From Flavobacterium alvei (GTDB lineage Bacteria > Bacteroidota > Bacteroidia > Flavobacteriales > Flavobacteriaceae): a stretch of DNA of 64,000 bases. The position numbers were made by a program, and so were the translations under genes. Numbering within the stretch: position 1 is the first letter of the stretch; each line of letters starts with the position of its first letter. The DNA is taken from NCBI RefSeq assembly GCF_002920895.1, contig NZ_PQVG01000002.1:186001-250000 (forward strand), written 5' to 3'. Shown here one piece after another: positions 43,051 to 51,818 of this stretch. Below the pieces are notes generated by a model. That model ran no database searches, was not told the origin of the DNA, and saw only the letters and a program-made list of their open reading frames with translations.

Positions 43051-43112
43051 GTCACAAAGACTCTAAAACACAAAGAAATAATTTAAAACTTTGCGCCCTT
43101 GCGCCTTTGCGG
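43051..43112. repeat. Family 2-like repeat (CACAAAG / CTTTGCG modules) before argE
   Basis: GTCACAAAGACTC...ACACAAAG (43051-43075) faces CTTTGCGCCCTTGCGCCTTTGCGG (43089-43112) in inverted order. The match is weaker than in the 6837 copy. The right side lies directly before the argE start. Confidence 0.5.
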
Positions 43113-43116
43113 TAAA

Positions 43117-44187
43117 ATGAAAAAAACGGAAACCCTGATACAAGAAGCCATAGCGTTGTTAAAATCGCTGATTGAAACACCTTCCTTTTCGAGTGAAGAA
43201 GAGCAAACATCGCTTTTAATCGAAAATTGGTTCAACCAAAACAACATCCCTTTCGAAAGAGAGAACAACAACATTTGGGCTTACAATAAATATTTTGACA
43301 AATCCAAACCGACACTTTTACTCAATTCGCACCACGATACGGTGAAACCCAACCAAGGTTACACAAAAAATCCATTTGAAGCGATTGTCGAAGACGGCAA
43401 ATTATATGGTTTAGGAAGTAACGATGCCGGCGGTTGCCTGGTTTCCTTAATTGCCACATTTACTCATTTTTATGCCGTAGAAAATCTGCCTTACAATATT
43501 GTAGTAGTAGCTTCGGCAGAAGAAGAAAGTAGCGGAAAACTGGGATTGAACAGCGTTTTGAAACATTTGCCGGAATTGGAATGTGCCATCGTTGGCGAAC
43601 CAACATTAATGCAATTGGCGGTAGCCGAAAAAGGATTATTGGTCTTGGATATTGTCGTGAAAGGTACCGCAAGTCACGCTGCACACAACAATCCAGACAA
43701 TCCGATTTACAACGCGATGCCCGTGATTGAGTGGTTCAAAACCTATCAATTCGAAAAAATATCGGAGGTGTTAGGTCCCGTAAAAATGACCGTAACCCAA
43801 GTTACCGCAGGAAAACAACACAATGTCGTGCCGGCCGAATGCCATTTGGTTGTCGATATTCGGGTGAACGATTGCTACAACAATACCGAAATTTTGGAAA
43901 CGGTAAGAGCCAACGTGAATGCCGAAGTTACACCGCGTTCGATGCACTTGAATGCTTCGTCCATTCCAGTTTCACACGGATTGGTACAAGCAGGAATCGC
44001 TTTGGGAAGAACGACTTACGGCTCGCCTACCCTTTCCGATCAATCGGTTTTGTATTGCAAATCATTGAAATTGGGGCCAGGAGAAAGCTTGCGTTCGCAC
44101 TCAGCAGACGAATTTATATATTTACACGAAATAGAAGAAGGAATCCAATTGTATATCAAAATACTTGGTGATTTTCTTAAACAATAA
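43117..44187 (+). CDS. argE: M20-family N-acyl-ornithine/citrulline deacylase
   Basis: A 356-residue metallopeptidase-fold enzyme. The metal and catalytic residues are in SHHDTV (H72/H73, D74), GSNDAGG (D103) and EEESSG (E135-E137). It has the dimerisation-domain insert KGTASHAAHNNPDNPIYNA. In this pathway it should remove the acyl group from N-acylcitrulline, since the carbamoyltransferase acts on the acylated substrate. The start is ATG 43117. The upstream extension lies in the repeat. Confidence 0.9.
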   Translation: MKKTETLIQEAIALLKSLIETPSFSSEEEQTSLLIENWFNQNNIPFERENNNIWAYNKYFDKSKPTLLLNSHHDTVKPNQGYTKNPFEAIVEDGKLYGLGSNDAGGCLVSLIATFTHFYAVENLPYNIVVVASAEEESSGKLGLNSVLKHLPELECAIVGEPTLMQLAVAEKGLLVLDIVVKGTASHAAHNNPDNPIYNAMPVIEWFKTYQFEKISEVLGPVKMTVTQVTAGKQHNVVPAECHLVVDIRVNDCYNNTEILETVRANVNAEVTPRSMHLNASSIPVSHGLVQAGIALGRTTYGSPTLSDQSVLYCKSLKLGPGESLRSHSADEFIYLHEIEEGIQLYIKILGDFLKQ

Positions 44188-44236
44188 TTACAATAAATTT
44201 TAGTATTTCTAAATTTCAAATCCATTCGTTTTGAAT

Positions 44237-44271
44237 CTAAAATCTAAAATCTAAAATCTAAAATCTAAAAT
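44237..44271. repeat. (CTAAAAT)5 tandem array before argH
   Basis: Five perfect CTAAAAT heptamers end 5 bp before ATG 44277. The same unit occurs four times before argC. A partly complementary T-rich arm precedes it (about 44197-44215). Confidence 0.8.
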
Positions 44272-44276
44272 TGACT

Positions 44277-45557
44277 ATGAAACTTTGGGAAAAAGGAATA
44301 CCAACCGATAAACAAATAGAACATTTCACCGTTGGAAACGACCGCGAATTAGACTTAGTTTTGGCCAAATACGATGCTTTGGGTTCTATCGCTCACGCCA
44401 AAATGTTGTGTCAAATCGGGCTTTTAACGGAAGAAGAAACCGATTTATTGGTTTTGGCTTTAGAAGACATCATTATCGATGCCGAAAAAGGCGAATTCGA
44501 AATTGAAGATAGTTTCGAAGACGTGCATTCCAAAATAGAATACCTTTTGACTATAAAATTAGGCGACGCTGGAAAGAAAATCCACACCGCTCGTTCTCGT
44601 AACGACCAAGTTTTGGTTGACGTGAATTTATATCTAAAAGATGTGGTAACCGAATTCAAATCGCAAGTAAAAACGCTGTTCGATTTGTTAATGGAATCGG
44701 CAGATAAATACCAAAACGTATTGTTGCCGGGTTATACGCATTTGCAAATTGCGATGCCATCTTCTTTCGGGATGTGGTTTTCCGCTTATGCCGAAACCTT
44801 GATTGACGATATCACGATGTTGAATGCCTCCTTGAAAGTGGTCGATCAAAATCCATTGGGTTCGGCTGCAGGGTATGGAAGCTCCTTCCCCATCAACAGA
44901 ACTTTTACAACACAGGAATTGGGTTTTGAAACCTTGAAATTCAATTCGGTCGCCGCACAAATGAGCCGTGGAAAATCAGAGAAAACGGTGGCTTTTGCGA
45001 TGAGTAGCGTTGCAGCAACCTTGGCCAAATTCTCGATGGACGTTTGTTTGTATATGAGCCAAAATTTTGATTTCATCACTTTGCCAGCCCATTTGACGAC
45101 GGGTTCCAGCATTATGCCCCACAAGAAAAACCCGGATGTTTTTGAGTTGATTCGTGGAAAATGCAACAAGATTCAAGCTTTGCCTTATGAAATCACTTTA
45201 ATTACAAATAATTTACCAAGCGGTTATCACCGAGATTTCCAATTGTTGAAAGAAGGTTTGTTTCCAGCCATTCAAAACTTGAAAGCTTGTTTGGATATTG
45301 CGATTTTCTCCATCAAAGACATCAAGGTAAAAGAAGGAATATTAAACGACAAAAAATACGATTACCTATTTACAGTTGATACTTTAAACGAAATGGTCGT
45401 GTCTGGAATGCCGTTTAGAGATGCCTACAAAGCCGTTGCAGAACAATTGGAAAACGGCACTTATCAATCGCCAAAAGAAACCAAACACACCCACGAAGGA
45501 AGCATCAACAACCTTTGTTTGGAGGAGATTAAAGAGAAAATGAAATTGGCTTTTTAA
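44277..45557 (+). CDS. argH: Argininosuccinate lyase
   Basis: A 426-residue fumarase/aspartase-superfamily enzyme giving arginine and fumarate. It has EDVHSKIEYLL, TARSRNDQVLVDVNLYLKD, GYTHLQIAMPSSFGMW, and the mobile signature loop with the catalytic Ser in GSSIMPHKKNPDVFEL. The start is ATG 44277, since an upstream TTG in frame lies in the heptamer array. It is the last gene of the operon and is followed by a strong hairpin terminator. Confidence 0.95.
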   Translation: MKLWEKGIPTDKQIEHFTVGNDRELDLVLAKYDALGSIAHAKMLCQIGLLTEEETDLLVLALEDIIIDAEKGEFEIEDSFEDVHSKIEYLLTIKLGDAGKKIHTARSRNDQVLVDVNLYLKDVVTEFKSQVKTLFDLLMESADKYQNVLLPGYTHLQIAMPSSFGMWFSAYAETLIDDITMLNASLKVVDQNPLGSAAGYGSSFPINRTFTTQELGFETLKFNSVAAQMSRGKSEKTVAFAMSSVAATLAKFSMDVCLYMSQNFDFITLPAHLTTGSSIMPHKKNPDVFELIRGKCNKIQALPYEITLITNNLPSGYHRDFQLLKEGLFPAIQNLKACLDIAIFSIKDIKVKEGILNDKKYDYLFTVDTLNEMVVSGMPFRDAYKAVAEQLENGTYQSPKETKHTHEGSINNLCLEEIKEKMKLAF

Positions 45558-45576
45558 GGTTTTAAACCAAAAAACA

Positions 45577-45626
45577 AACCGCAGATTCGTAGATTTTAAT
45601 ATAATCTGTGAATTTGCGGTTTTTTA
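45577..45626 (+). terminator. Terminator of the arg/pro operon
   Basis: A long imperfect stem, AACCGCAGATTCGTAGATT (45577-45595) with its complement (45603-45620), is followed by T6. It is probably also usable by the convergent TonB-C gene. Confidence 0.8.
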
Positions 45627-45652
45627 CTTTTTTGAACAAAATCTTATTAACA

Positions 45653-47254
45653 CTATCTAAATCCTGCGGATCTCATCATATTATTTTGTTGTTGCATCAT
45701 CATTTGTTGCTGCATCATCATATTATTTTGCCACCAAAAATTGTAATAATTATTCCTGTAAATAGCCGCGTTTACTATCGAAAAATCGATTGGAATAACA
45801 ATTTCTTGTTTTACTTCTTTTCCATCAACTTTCCCAGGATTCCAATAGCTTTCTGTTTTAAAACGACTCAAAAAATCTAAAGTTGCTTTATTACAAGCCT
45901 CATCTAACCCTTTAATAATTTTTAATTCAGAAACCAATCCTGATGGCTCAACAATACATTTAACTAATACAAAACCGTGAACATTCTTTTGCAAAGATTC
46001 AGAAGGAAATTTTAATTCCTCTTTAACCGCCTTTTGCAAACTATTAAATTTTCTAATTTCAGCATTATTTTCACAGAGCTGATATACTTTTTCTCCATTT
46101 TCATCTACAAAATAAGCCGTTTTAAGCTTTTTATTTTCGTACTCATAGGTGATTTTTTTTTCTGAAATAGGATCAGTATATTCCTCACTTCCAGTACATT
46201 TATTATCCAACAAATTTACATTAGAGTCGCCATATACTTCTCTATAAACTAATGACCCCTGCTCTAAAATTTGATAAACTCTATGAACTTTACCATTTTC
46301 AAAGTATTCAATTCCTGATTTTGGTTTGTTATTATCAAAGCTAATTTTTCTTCTAACTTCTCCATTAGGGAAATAAAATTTAAAATCACCCTGTTTATTA
46401 TGTGGATAAAAAGAGGTGAAGTCACCATCATAAATTTTCAAGTTGTTATTGAAAAAATGCGTTAAATGAAAAACAGAATCCTGAATTGATTCTATTTTTG
46501 AATAATAAGCAACTTCATCCTTATTGTTCGTTTCATCAAAAGAAGAATTGTAATCAATTTTTTGCCCGTTTTTAAACAGTTTTCGGTATTTGTATATCTT
46601 TAGAATAGAAGGAATATCATCTGCTTTATATTTACCTTTCTCTATATATTCCTTAAGAGTAGCATCATTTTCAAAAACATCAAAAGCAACACTTTTAAAC
46701 TTAGCACTACCTGATGGGAATGTCACAAAATCAGAAGACTCAGATTTTTTTACAATATAACTATTATACGTATTCCCATTTGGACCATTTGCTGTAAATT
46801 TATAAAACTTCATTCCTCCAATATTCTCAATATTGGCAGCAAACTCTCCTTTTTTTGAAGTTTTACCCCCGAAAAGACCAATTATTTCAACATTTTTTAC
46901 AACAGAAAAAGTATCAATACCAATGACATAGCCATTTGTTTCATCAGCTTTTATTGATTTTTCAATATCCGCTTCATTCAATTTAAACTTCAAATCTCTA
47001 TCACTTAGCGAGTATTTCAGTAAACCATTCACTTTTAAACCATTAACATCAAAATAAAAACCTTGAGCAAAATTCTCATTTGATTCATAGCTCACTTTAA
47101 GTGAAATTTTGGGGCTGTAATTAAAATCGTAATATCCGTTGATTATTTTTTTGTTGTAGTCAATAAAACTTCCTATTTGATAATTGGGAATTAAATTCTG
47201 TCCGAAAGAGTTAAAAGAAAGGGTAATAATTAAAATAGAAAAAAAACTTTTCAT
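45653..47254 (-). CDS. Exported protein with MORN-like repeats and TonB C-terminal domain, Met/Gln-rich tail
   Basis: A 533-residue protein with a Sec signal peptide (residues 1-18, ending SFG-QN). The middle part (about residues 270-400) has MORN-like stretches such as GDFKFYFPNGEVRRKISFDNNKP. Residues about 415-505 form a TonB_C-type domain (HGFVLVKCIVEPSGLVSEL, then YWNPGKVDGKEV). The last 35 residues are low complexity, rich in Met, Gln and Asn (MMMQQQ repeated), then SAGFR. It lacks the N-terminal TM anchor of a real TonB. The role is unknown, and the periplasm is likely. Confidence 0.8.
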   Translation of the reverse strand: MKSFFSILIITLSFNSFGQNLIPNYQIGSFIDYNKKIINGYYDFNYSPKISLKVSYESNENFAQGFYFDVNGLKVNGLLKYSLSDRDLKFKLNEADIEKSIKADETNGYVIGIDTFSVVKNVEIIGLFGGKTSKKGEFAANIENIGGMKFYKFTANGPNGNTYNSYIVKKSESSDFVTFPSGSAKFKSVAFDVFENDATLKEYIEKGKYKADDIPSILKIYKYRKLFKNGQKIDYNSSFDETNNKDEVAYYSKIESIQDSVFHLTHFFNNNLKIYDGDFTSFYPHNKQGDFKFYFPNGEVRRKISFDNNKPKSGIEYFENGKVHRVYQILEQGSLVYREVYGDSNVNLLDNKCTGSEEYTDPISEKKITYEYENKKLKTAYFVDENGEKVYQLCENNAEIRKFNSLQKAVKEELKFPSESLQKNVHGFVLVKCIVEPSGLVSELKIIKGLDEACNKATLDFLSRFKTESYWNPGKVDGKEVKQEIVIPIDFSIVNAAIYRNNYYNFWWQNNMMMQQQMMMQQQNNMMRSAGFR

Positions 47255-47290
47255 TGGTAAAAAAATATTAGAATAAAAACATTAAAAAAA

Positions 47291-47680
47291 CTATAACTTC
47301 CCTTTCAATACCCCGGCATTAATTCCCTCGTGCGAAACATCATAAACCGATTTCCCTTCTTTAATCAACAACAATTGTGGCGATTGATGGTACACTCCAA
47401 AACGACTGGCAATTTCATTCGAAATATCTCTGTGTTCCAATAAATCAAGGAAATATGCATCAACTTTATCTTCTAAATCGAAGTCTTTTTCAAATTGTTT
47501 CAAGGCAAATCTGCTGATGCTGCAACGGGTACTGTGTTTGAAAATAACGGCTGGTTTCTGCTCTGAAAAGGCAACTATTTCATCCAACTGTCCCATATAA
47601 GTCAACGGAGTCCAATTAATTTTACTATTAGAATTATCTTGTTTTTCGGAACTGCCGAAAAGATTTGAAAACACACTCAT
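47291..47680 (-). CDS. ytxJ: YtxJ-like monothiol thioredoxin-fold protein (bacillithiol system)
   Basis: A 129-residue protein with the thioredoxin-like pattern PAVIFKHSTRCSISRFALKQFE, where a single Cys in a CxxS motif is the redox centre (about residue 53), plus cis-Pro SPQLLLI. This matches YtxJ (bacilliredoxin C), which removes bacillithiol from proteins. Many Bacteroidota make bacillithiol. It is divergent from clpB, which fits a stress context. Confidence 0.85.
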   Translation of the reverse strand: MSVFSNLFGSSEKQDNSNSKINWTPLTYMGQLDEIVAFSEQKPAVIFKHSTRCSISRFALKQFEKDFDLEDKVDAYFLDLLEHRDISNEIASRFGVYHQSPQLLLIKEGKSVYDVSHEGINAGVLKGKL

Positions 47681-47740
47681 TTTGTCGCTTTTTAAGTCAT
47701 TTTGTCGCCTCTAACCCCCTTATTTACAGTCAAAATGTCG

Positions 47741-47748
47741 TAACTTTA
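47741..47748 (+). promoter_or_regulatory. Weak -7-like box upstream of clpB
   Basis: TAACTTTA matches TAnnTTTG except the last base. It lies 86 bp before the clpB ATG. A heat-shock sigma factor may use other elements that I cannot identify. Confidence 0.35.
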
Positions 47749-47834
47749 GTGGTGGAATAAGATTTGACGATTATTTGCCGAAGTTAGTTAAATAACTACA
47801 AACAAAAAACTATAAACAACAAACAATCAAAAAA

Positions 47835-50441
47835 ATGAACATCAATAAATTTACCATCAAATCACAAGAAGCCATTCAGCATTCGCAACAATTGGCTCAA
47901 AGTTTTGGACAACAACAAATAGAAAACGAACACATTTTCAAAGCCATTTTTGAAGTGGATGAAAATGTAGCACCTTTCATTTTGAAAAAACTAAACGTCA
48001 ACGTTCCGTTGTTCCAACAAATTTTAGACAGTACCATCCAAAGCTTTCCAAAAGTTTCGGGTGGCGAAATTATGCTTTCCAGAACGACAAACACCACCTT
48101 GAACGAAGCCGAAATCATTGCCAAAAAGATGAACGATGAATTCGTTTCTATCGAGCATTTAATCTTGGCTATTTTCGATTCTAAAAGTAAAGTTTCTCAA
48201 ATCCTGAAAGACCAAGGCGTAACTGGAAAAGGATTGAAAGCCGCCATCGAAGAATTGCGTAAAGGCGAAAGAGTGACTTCTGCATCGGCCGAAGAAACCT
48301 ATAATTCTTTGAACAAATACGCCAAAAACCTGAACGATTTAGCCAAAAATGGCAAACTCGATCCCGTTATTGGGCGTGATGAAGAAATCCGTAGAGTATT
48401 ACAAATCTTGACTCGAAGAACCAAAAACAACCCGATGTTGGTCGGAGAACCTGGAGTTGGTAAAACCGCCATTGCCGAAGGTTTGGCGCACCGAATTGTA
48501 GATGGCGACGTTCCCGAAAACCTGAAAGACAAAATTGTTTTCTCTTTGGATATGGGCGCTTTGATTGCTGGAGCTAAATACAAAGGAGAGTTCGAAGAAC
48601 GTTTGAAATCGGTCGTGAAAGAAGTGACTGCTGCAGATGGCGATATTGTGCTTTTCATTGACGAAATCCATACGTTAGTTGGTGCTGGCGGTGGCGAAGG
48701 TGCAATGGATGCGGCGAATATTCTGAAACCTGCTTTGGCTCGTGGCGAACTGCGTGCCATTGGTGCAACGACTTTAGACGAATACCAAAAATATTTCGAA
48801 AAAGACAAAGCTTTAGAACGTCGTTTCCAAAAAGTAATGATTGAGGAACCCGATACCGAAAGTGCAGTGTCTATACTTCGAGGAATCAAGGAGAAATACG
48901 AAACGCATCATAAAGTGCAGATTAAAGACGAAGCTATTATTGCCGCTGTCGAATTATCGCAACGCTACATTAGCAACCGATTTTTGCCAGACAAAGCCAT
49001 CGATTTGATGGACGAAGCGGCTTCGAAAATTCGTATGGAAATCAATTCCAAACCCGAAGAATTGGATGTTTTGGATCGAAAAATAATGCAATTGGAAATC
49101 GAAATTGAGGCTATTAAAAGAGAAAAAGACGAATCCAAACTCAAAATTTTAGGAATGGATTTGGCGAATCTTAAAGACGAGCGAAATGAAATCTTTACCA
49201 AATGGAAATCCGAGAAGGACGTGGTGGACAACATTCAAACCGTTAAAACCGAAATCGAGGACTTTAAATACGAAGCCGAACGTGCCGAACGTGATGGCGA
49301 TTACGGAAAAGTAGCCGAAATTCGTTACGGAAAAATCAAGGAAGCCCAAGAACGCTTGGACGTTTTACATAAAGAATTAATCGAAAATCAAGCTGGTGGC
49401 AGTTCTTTGATTAAAGAAGAAGTGACCCGAGAAGATATTGCCGAAGTCGTAGCCAAATGGACTGGAATTCCCGTAACCAAAATGTTGCAAGGCGAAAGAG
49501 AAAAACTCTTGTATCTGGAAGACGAATTGCACCGCAGAGTTGTAGGTCAGGAAGAAGCCATCGAAGCCGTGAGCGATGCCGTGCGTCGTTCTCGTGCCGG
49601 TTTGCAGGATATGAAAAAACCGGTTGGGACTTTCCTTTTCTTGGGAACTACGGGGGTTGGAAAAACCGAATTGGCCAAAGCCTTGGCAGAATACTTGTTC
49701 GACGACGAAAACGCAATGACCCGAATTGATATGAGCGAATACCAAGAACGCCACAGCGTGAGCCGTTTGGTGGGTGCGCCTCCGGGATATGTGGGCTATG
49801 ACGAAGGCGGTCAATTGACAGAAGCCGTGCGCCGTAAACCCTATTCTGTGATTTTGTTGGACGAAATCGAAAAAGCACATCCCGACACGTTTAACATCTT
49901 GTTGCAAGTCTTGGACGAAGGCCGTTTGACAGACAACAAAGGACGTTTGGCCGATTTCAAAAACACGATTATCATTATGACTTCCAATATGGGAAGCCAA
50001 ATTATACAAGAGAAATTCGAGAATCTGAAAGGAAGTGTCGAAGCTGCTACCGAAGCCGCCAAAGTGGAAGTTTTGGGCTTGTTGAAACAAACCGTTCGCC
50101 CCGAATTCATCAACCGTATTGACGAAATCGTGATGTTTACGCCGTTGACCAATGCCAATATTGCGCAAATCGTAGGCTTGCAACTGAAATCGGTGACCCG
50201 AATGCTGGCCCAACAAGGCATCACAATGGACGCCACGCCAGAAGCCATCGCTTATTTATCAGACAAAGGTTTTGACCCACAATTTGGTGCCAGACCAGTT
50301 AAAAGAGTGATTCAAAGAGACGTGCTCAACAAATTATCGAAAGAAATCCTCGCCGGAAAAATCACCACCGACAGTATTATTTTACTGGATTCCTTTGACG
50401 GAGAATTGGTTTTCAGGAATCAGAGTGAGTTGGTGCATTAA
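47835..50441 (+). CDS. clpB: ATP-dependent disaggregase ClpB
   Basis: An 868-residue AAA+ chaperone. It has an N-terminal repeat domain (residues 1-145), NBD1 with Walker A GEPGVGKT and VLFIDEIHTLVGAGG, a long middle coiled coil (about residues 405-525) that marks ClpB rather than ClpA/ClpC, and NBD2 with GTTGVGKTELAKAL and VILLDEIEKAHPD. The C-terminal helix domain ends FDPQFGARPVKRVIQ. It works with DnaK to resolubilise aggregates. It ends at a tandem terminator that marks the left border of the RT island. Confidence 0.96.
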   Translation: MNINKFTIKSQEAIQHSQQLAQSFGQQQIENEHIFKAIFEVDENVAPFILKKLNVNVPLFQQILDSTIQSFPKVSGGEIMLSRTTNTTLNEAEIIAKKMNDEFVSIEHLILAIFDSKSKVSQILKDQGVTGKGLKAAIEELRKGERVTSASAEETYNSLNKYAKNLNDLAKNGKLDPVIGRDEEIRRVLQILTRRTKNNPMLVGEPGVGKTAIAEGLAHRIVDGDVPENLKDKIVFSLDMGALIAGAKYKGEFEERLKSVVKEVTAADGDIVLFIDEIHTLVGAGGGEGAMDAANILKPALARGELRAIGATTLDEYQKYFEKDKALERRFQKVMIEEPDTESAVSILRGIKEKYETHHKVQIKDEAIIAAVELSQRYISNRFLPDKAIDLMDEAASKIRMEINSKPEELDVLDRKIMQLEIEIEAIKREKDESKLKILGMDLANLKDERNEIFTKWKSEKDVVDNIQTVKTEIEDFKYEAERAERDGDYGKVAEIRYGKIKEAQERLDVLHKELIENQAGGSSLIKEEVTREDIAEVVAKWTGIPVTKMLQGEREKLLYLEDELHRRVVGQEEAIEAVSDAVRRSRAGLQDMKKPVGTFLFLGTTGVGKTELAKALAEYLFDDENAMTRIDMSEYQERHSVSRLVGAPPGYVGYDEGGQLTEAVRRKPYSVILLDEIEKAHPDTFNILLQVLDEGRLTDNKGRLADFKNTIIIMTSNMGSQIIQEKFENLKGSVEAATEAAKVEVLGLLKQTVRPEFINRIDEIVMFTPLTNANIAQIVGLQLKSVTRMLAQQGITMDATPEAIAYLSDKGFDPQFGARPVKRVIQRDVLNKLSKEILAGKITTDSIILLDSFDGELVFRNQSELVH

Positions 50442-50456
50442 TCCATTTTCATAGAA

Positions 50457-50491
50457 AAACCCTTTCAGAGTTTTGAACTCTGAAAGGGTTT
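50457..50491 (+). terminator. Terminator-like hairpin after clpB (first)
   Basis: AAACCCTTTCAGAGTT pairs with its complement around a 4-nt loop (TTGA). The stem is strong, but no long T run follows directly. Confidence 0.75.
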
Positions 50492-50498
50492 ATAATTA

Positions 50499-50528
50499 AC
50501 ACCAGTCGAGAGATTGGTGTTTTTTTTT
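50499..50528 (+). terminator. Terminator after clpB (second, with T8)
   Basis: ACACCAGTC (50499-50507), GAGA loop, GATTGGTGT (50512-50520), then T8. The two hairpins in series insulate clpB from the island that follows. Confidence 0.85.
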
Positions 50529-50552
50529 GGAGCATAAATAAAAAGACTCTGG

Positions 50553-51770
50553 TTATAAGTCTAAAATTTCTATCTTTTTAATTCCTTTAAACCTAAAATG
50601 TCTTTCTTTACCTTCTCTCTTAAAACATTTAGCTTTGATATATTTATTTTTTTTAGAATCTGAATCTATTTCATCATCTAAACGAAGGTCAAGAAACTCA
50701 CACTTTGAAATTGTTCTTGTAGATGGAATTCCTTTTTTAGACTTGTATTTTATTCTGAAAATCTTATCACTTTTATTTGGCTCTTCAATTTCTTCTTTAA
50801 GAAACTGTTTTATTGTTTTTGCCGAACCTAAATTACCATAAAAGGGCGCATATTCATTTGAATAAAAAGTAATTGATTTAAACATTTCAATTTTAAAATC
50901 TGTTAGCTTTATCATTTCATTCTTATTAGTTAAGAAATCAAAATATTCTAGCTCATAATAACAATGATTAAAACTAATTTTTAATGGCTGCCCAATAGTA
51001 TTCCCATTATTATAATCACTTAATCTAGGATTGTTAAATTTAAAATAAATCTTCAATTTTATAAAATTTTGAATTCCTTTAATTAATTCTATATCAGGCT
51101 CTTTTACAAAATCTAAAGATTCTGGAGTAAAAAAATCTTCTGAAAAAGTATTAGTCAAAGGATTAAACCACTTGCATTTGACTAAAATATTAGAAAATAT
51201 CCTTTTCTTTTCTCCTGTTTTTTTATCAAAACTTGGATCTTTTGATTCATCAAGTTTTTTTGAACCAATTATAATCATTACAGGTGGCAAAAAACTCAAA
51301 TAAGAAGTAATTTTATTACTATTTTTATTTGAATATGAATCGTAACTAAAACTTGATTTTTTCTTTCCTAATTCGATTTCCCAAGATTTAAGAATGACAT
51401 TTTTATTAACCAATTCATTTATGTCACTTTCCTTTTTTAAGATAATAGAATTCTCTAAAGACGAATTTTGATCTTTTTCAAGAACATTTTCATCATCAAT
51501 CTTTTTAATTTGATTTATCAAAAACCAATTACTTTCATATTTATGTGTCTTGTTTGAATAAAAAACACATTTTACCATACTCGAATTAGTTTCTTTAATA
51601 CGAGTTTTTTCATCAAAATAAAATTTTGTTTTATAATCATTTAGTACTTCTATAACTACCATTAATGGCGGTGTCATAGTGGCATCAGCAGTAATAAGTA
51701 TTTTACTATTTAAAGAATAATAAGGATGATTATTTAATGTAACTATTTCTCCTAGTGCAAAACTTTTCAT
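50553..51770 (-). CDS. Uncharacterised protein: two DUF2158/YodC-like modules plus C-terminal WYL-like module
   Basis: A 405-residue protein with no family I can name overall. Internal duplication is visible. Residues 6-91 (LGEIVTLNN, PPLMVVIEV, VKCVFY, NWFLINQIKKI) and 120-222 (NKNVILKSW, PPVMIIIGS, VKCKWFN, FFTPESLDFV) share the PxM..I/V, then C.WF, then F..(E/I).L pattern of YodC/DUF2158 small beta domains. Residues 337-403 (IFRIKYKSKKG, TRTISKCEF, YIKAKCFKREGKERHFRFKGIKKIEIL) look like a WYL sensor domain. There is no HTH. It is divergent from the ncRNA/RT unit with overlapping promoters, so it may sense or control that system. Confidence 0.7.
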   Translation of the reverse strand: MKSFALGEIVTLNNHPYYSLNSKILITADATMTPPLMVVIEVLNDYKTKFYFDEKTRIKETNSSMVKCVFYSNKTHKYESNWFLINQIKKIDDENVLEKDQNSSLENSIILKKESDINELVNKNVILKSWEIELGKKKSSFSYDSYSNKNSNKITSYLSFLPPVMIIIGSKKLDESKDPSFDKKTGEKKRIFSNILVKCKWFNPLTNTFSEDFFTPESLDFVKEPDIELIKGIQNFIKLKIYFKFNNPRLSDYNNGNTIGQPLKISFNHCYYELEYFDFLTNKNEMIKLTDFKIEMFKSITFYSNEYAPFYGNLGSAKTIKQFLKEEIEEPNKSDKIFRIKYKSKKGIPSTRTISKCEFLDLRLDDEIDSDSKKNKYIKAKCFKREGKERHFRFKGIKKIEILDL

Positions 51771-51787
51771 AAACTATATTTTTTTAG

Positions 51788-51795
51788 TAAATATA
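51788..51795 (-). promoter_or_regulatory. Candidate -7 box for the DUF2158/WYL-like gene
   Basis: The minus strand reads TATATTTA, 7 of 8 matches to TAnnTTTG, 18 bp before the start at 51770. It is only 13 bp from the divergent ncRNA promoter, so the two promoters must share regulatory DNA. Confidence 0.4.
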
Positions 51796-51807
51796 ACGAA
51801 AAATACT

Positions 51808-51815
51808 TACATTTG
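51808..51815 (+). promoter_or_regulatory. -7 promoter box for the RT-associated ncRNA
   Basis: TACATTTG is a perfect TAnnTTTG match. Transcription is expected to begin about 4-7 bp downstream, that is at 51818-51822, exactly where the 5' arm of the long-range stem begins. Confidence 0.65.
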
Positions 51816-51818
51816 ACT

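Noticed and set aside
44276..44276. TTG 44271 as argH start
   Set aside because: It is part of the heptamer array. ATG 44277 gives the usual N-terminus.
45608..45880. A 90-residue plus-strand frame with His-rich start
   Set aside because: It is the antisense reading of the Met/Gln-rich tail of the TonB-C protein. The His runs come from complementing ATG/CAA repeats.
49377..50216. A 279-residue open frame on the minus strand
   Set aside because: It is antisense to the conserved second ATPase domain of clpB and reflects codon bias of that gene.
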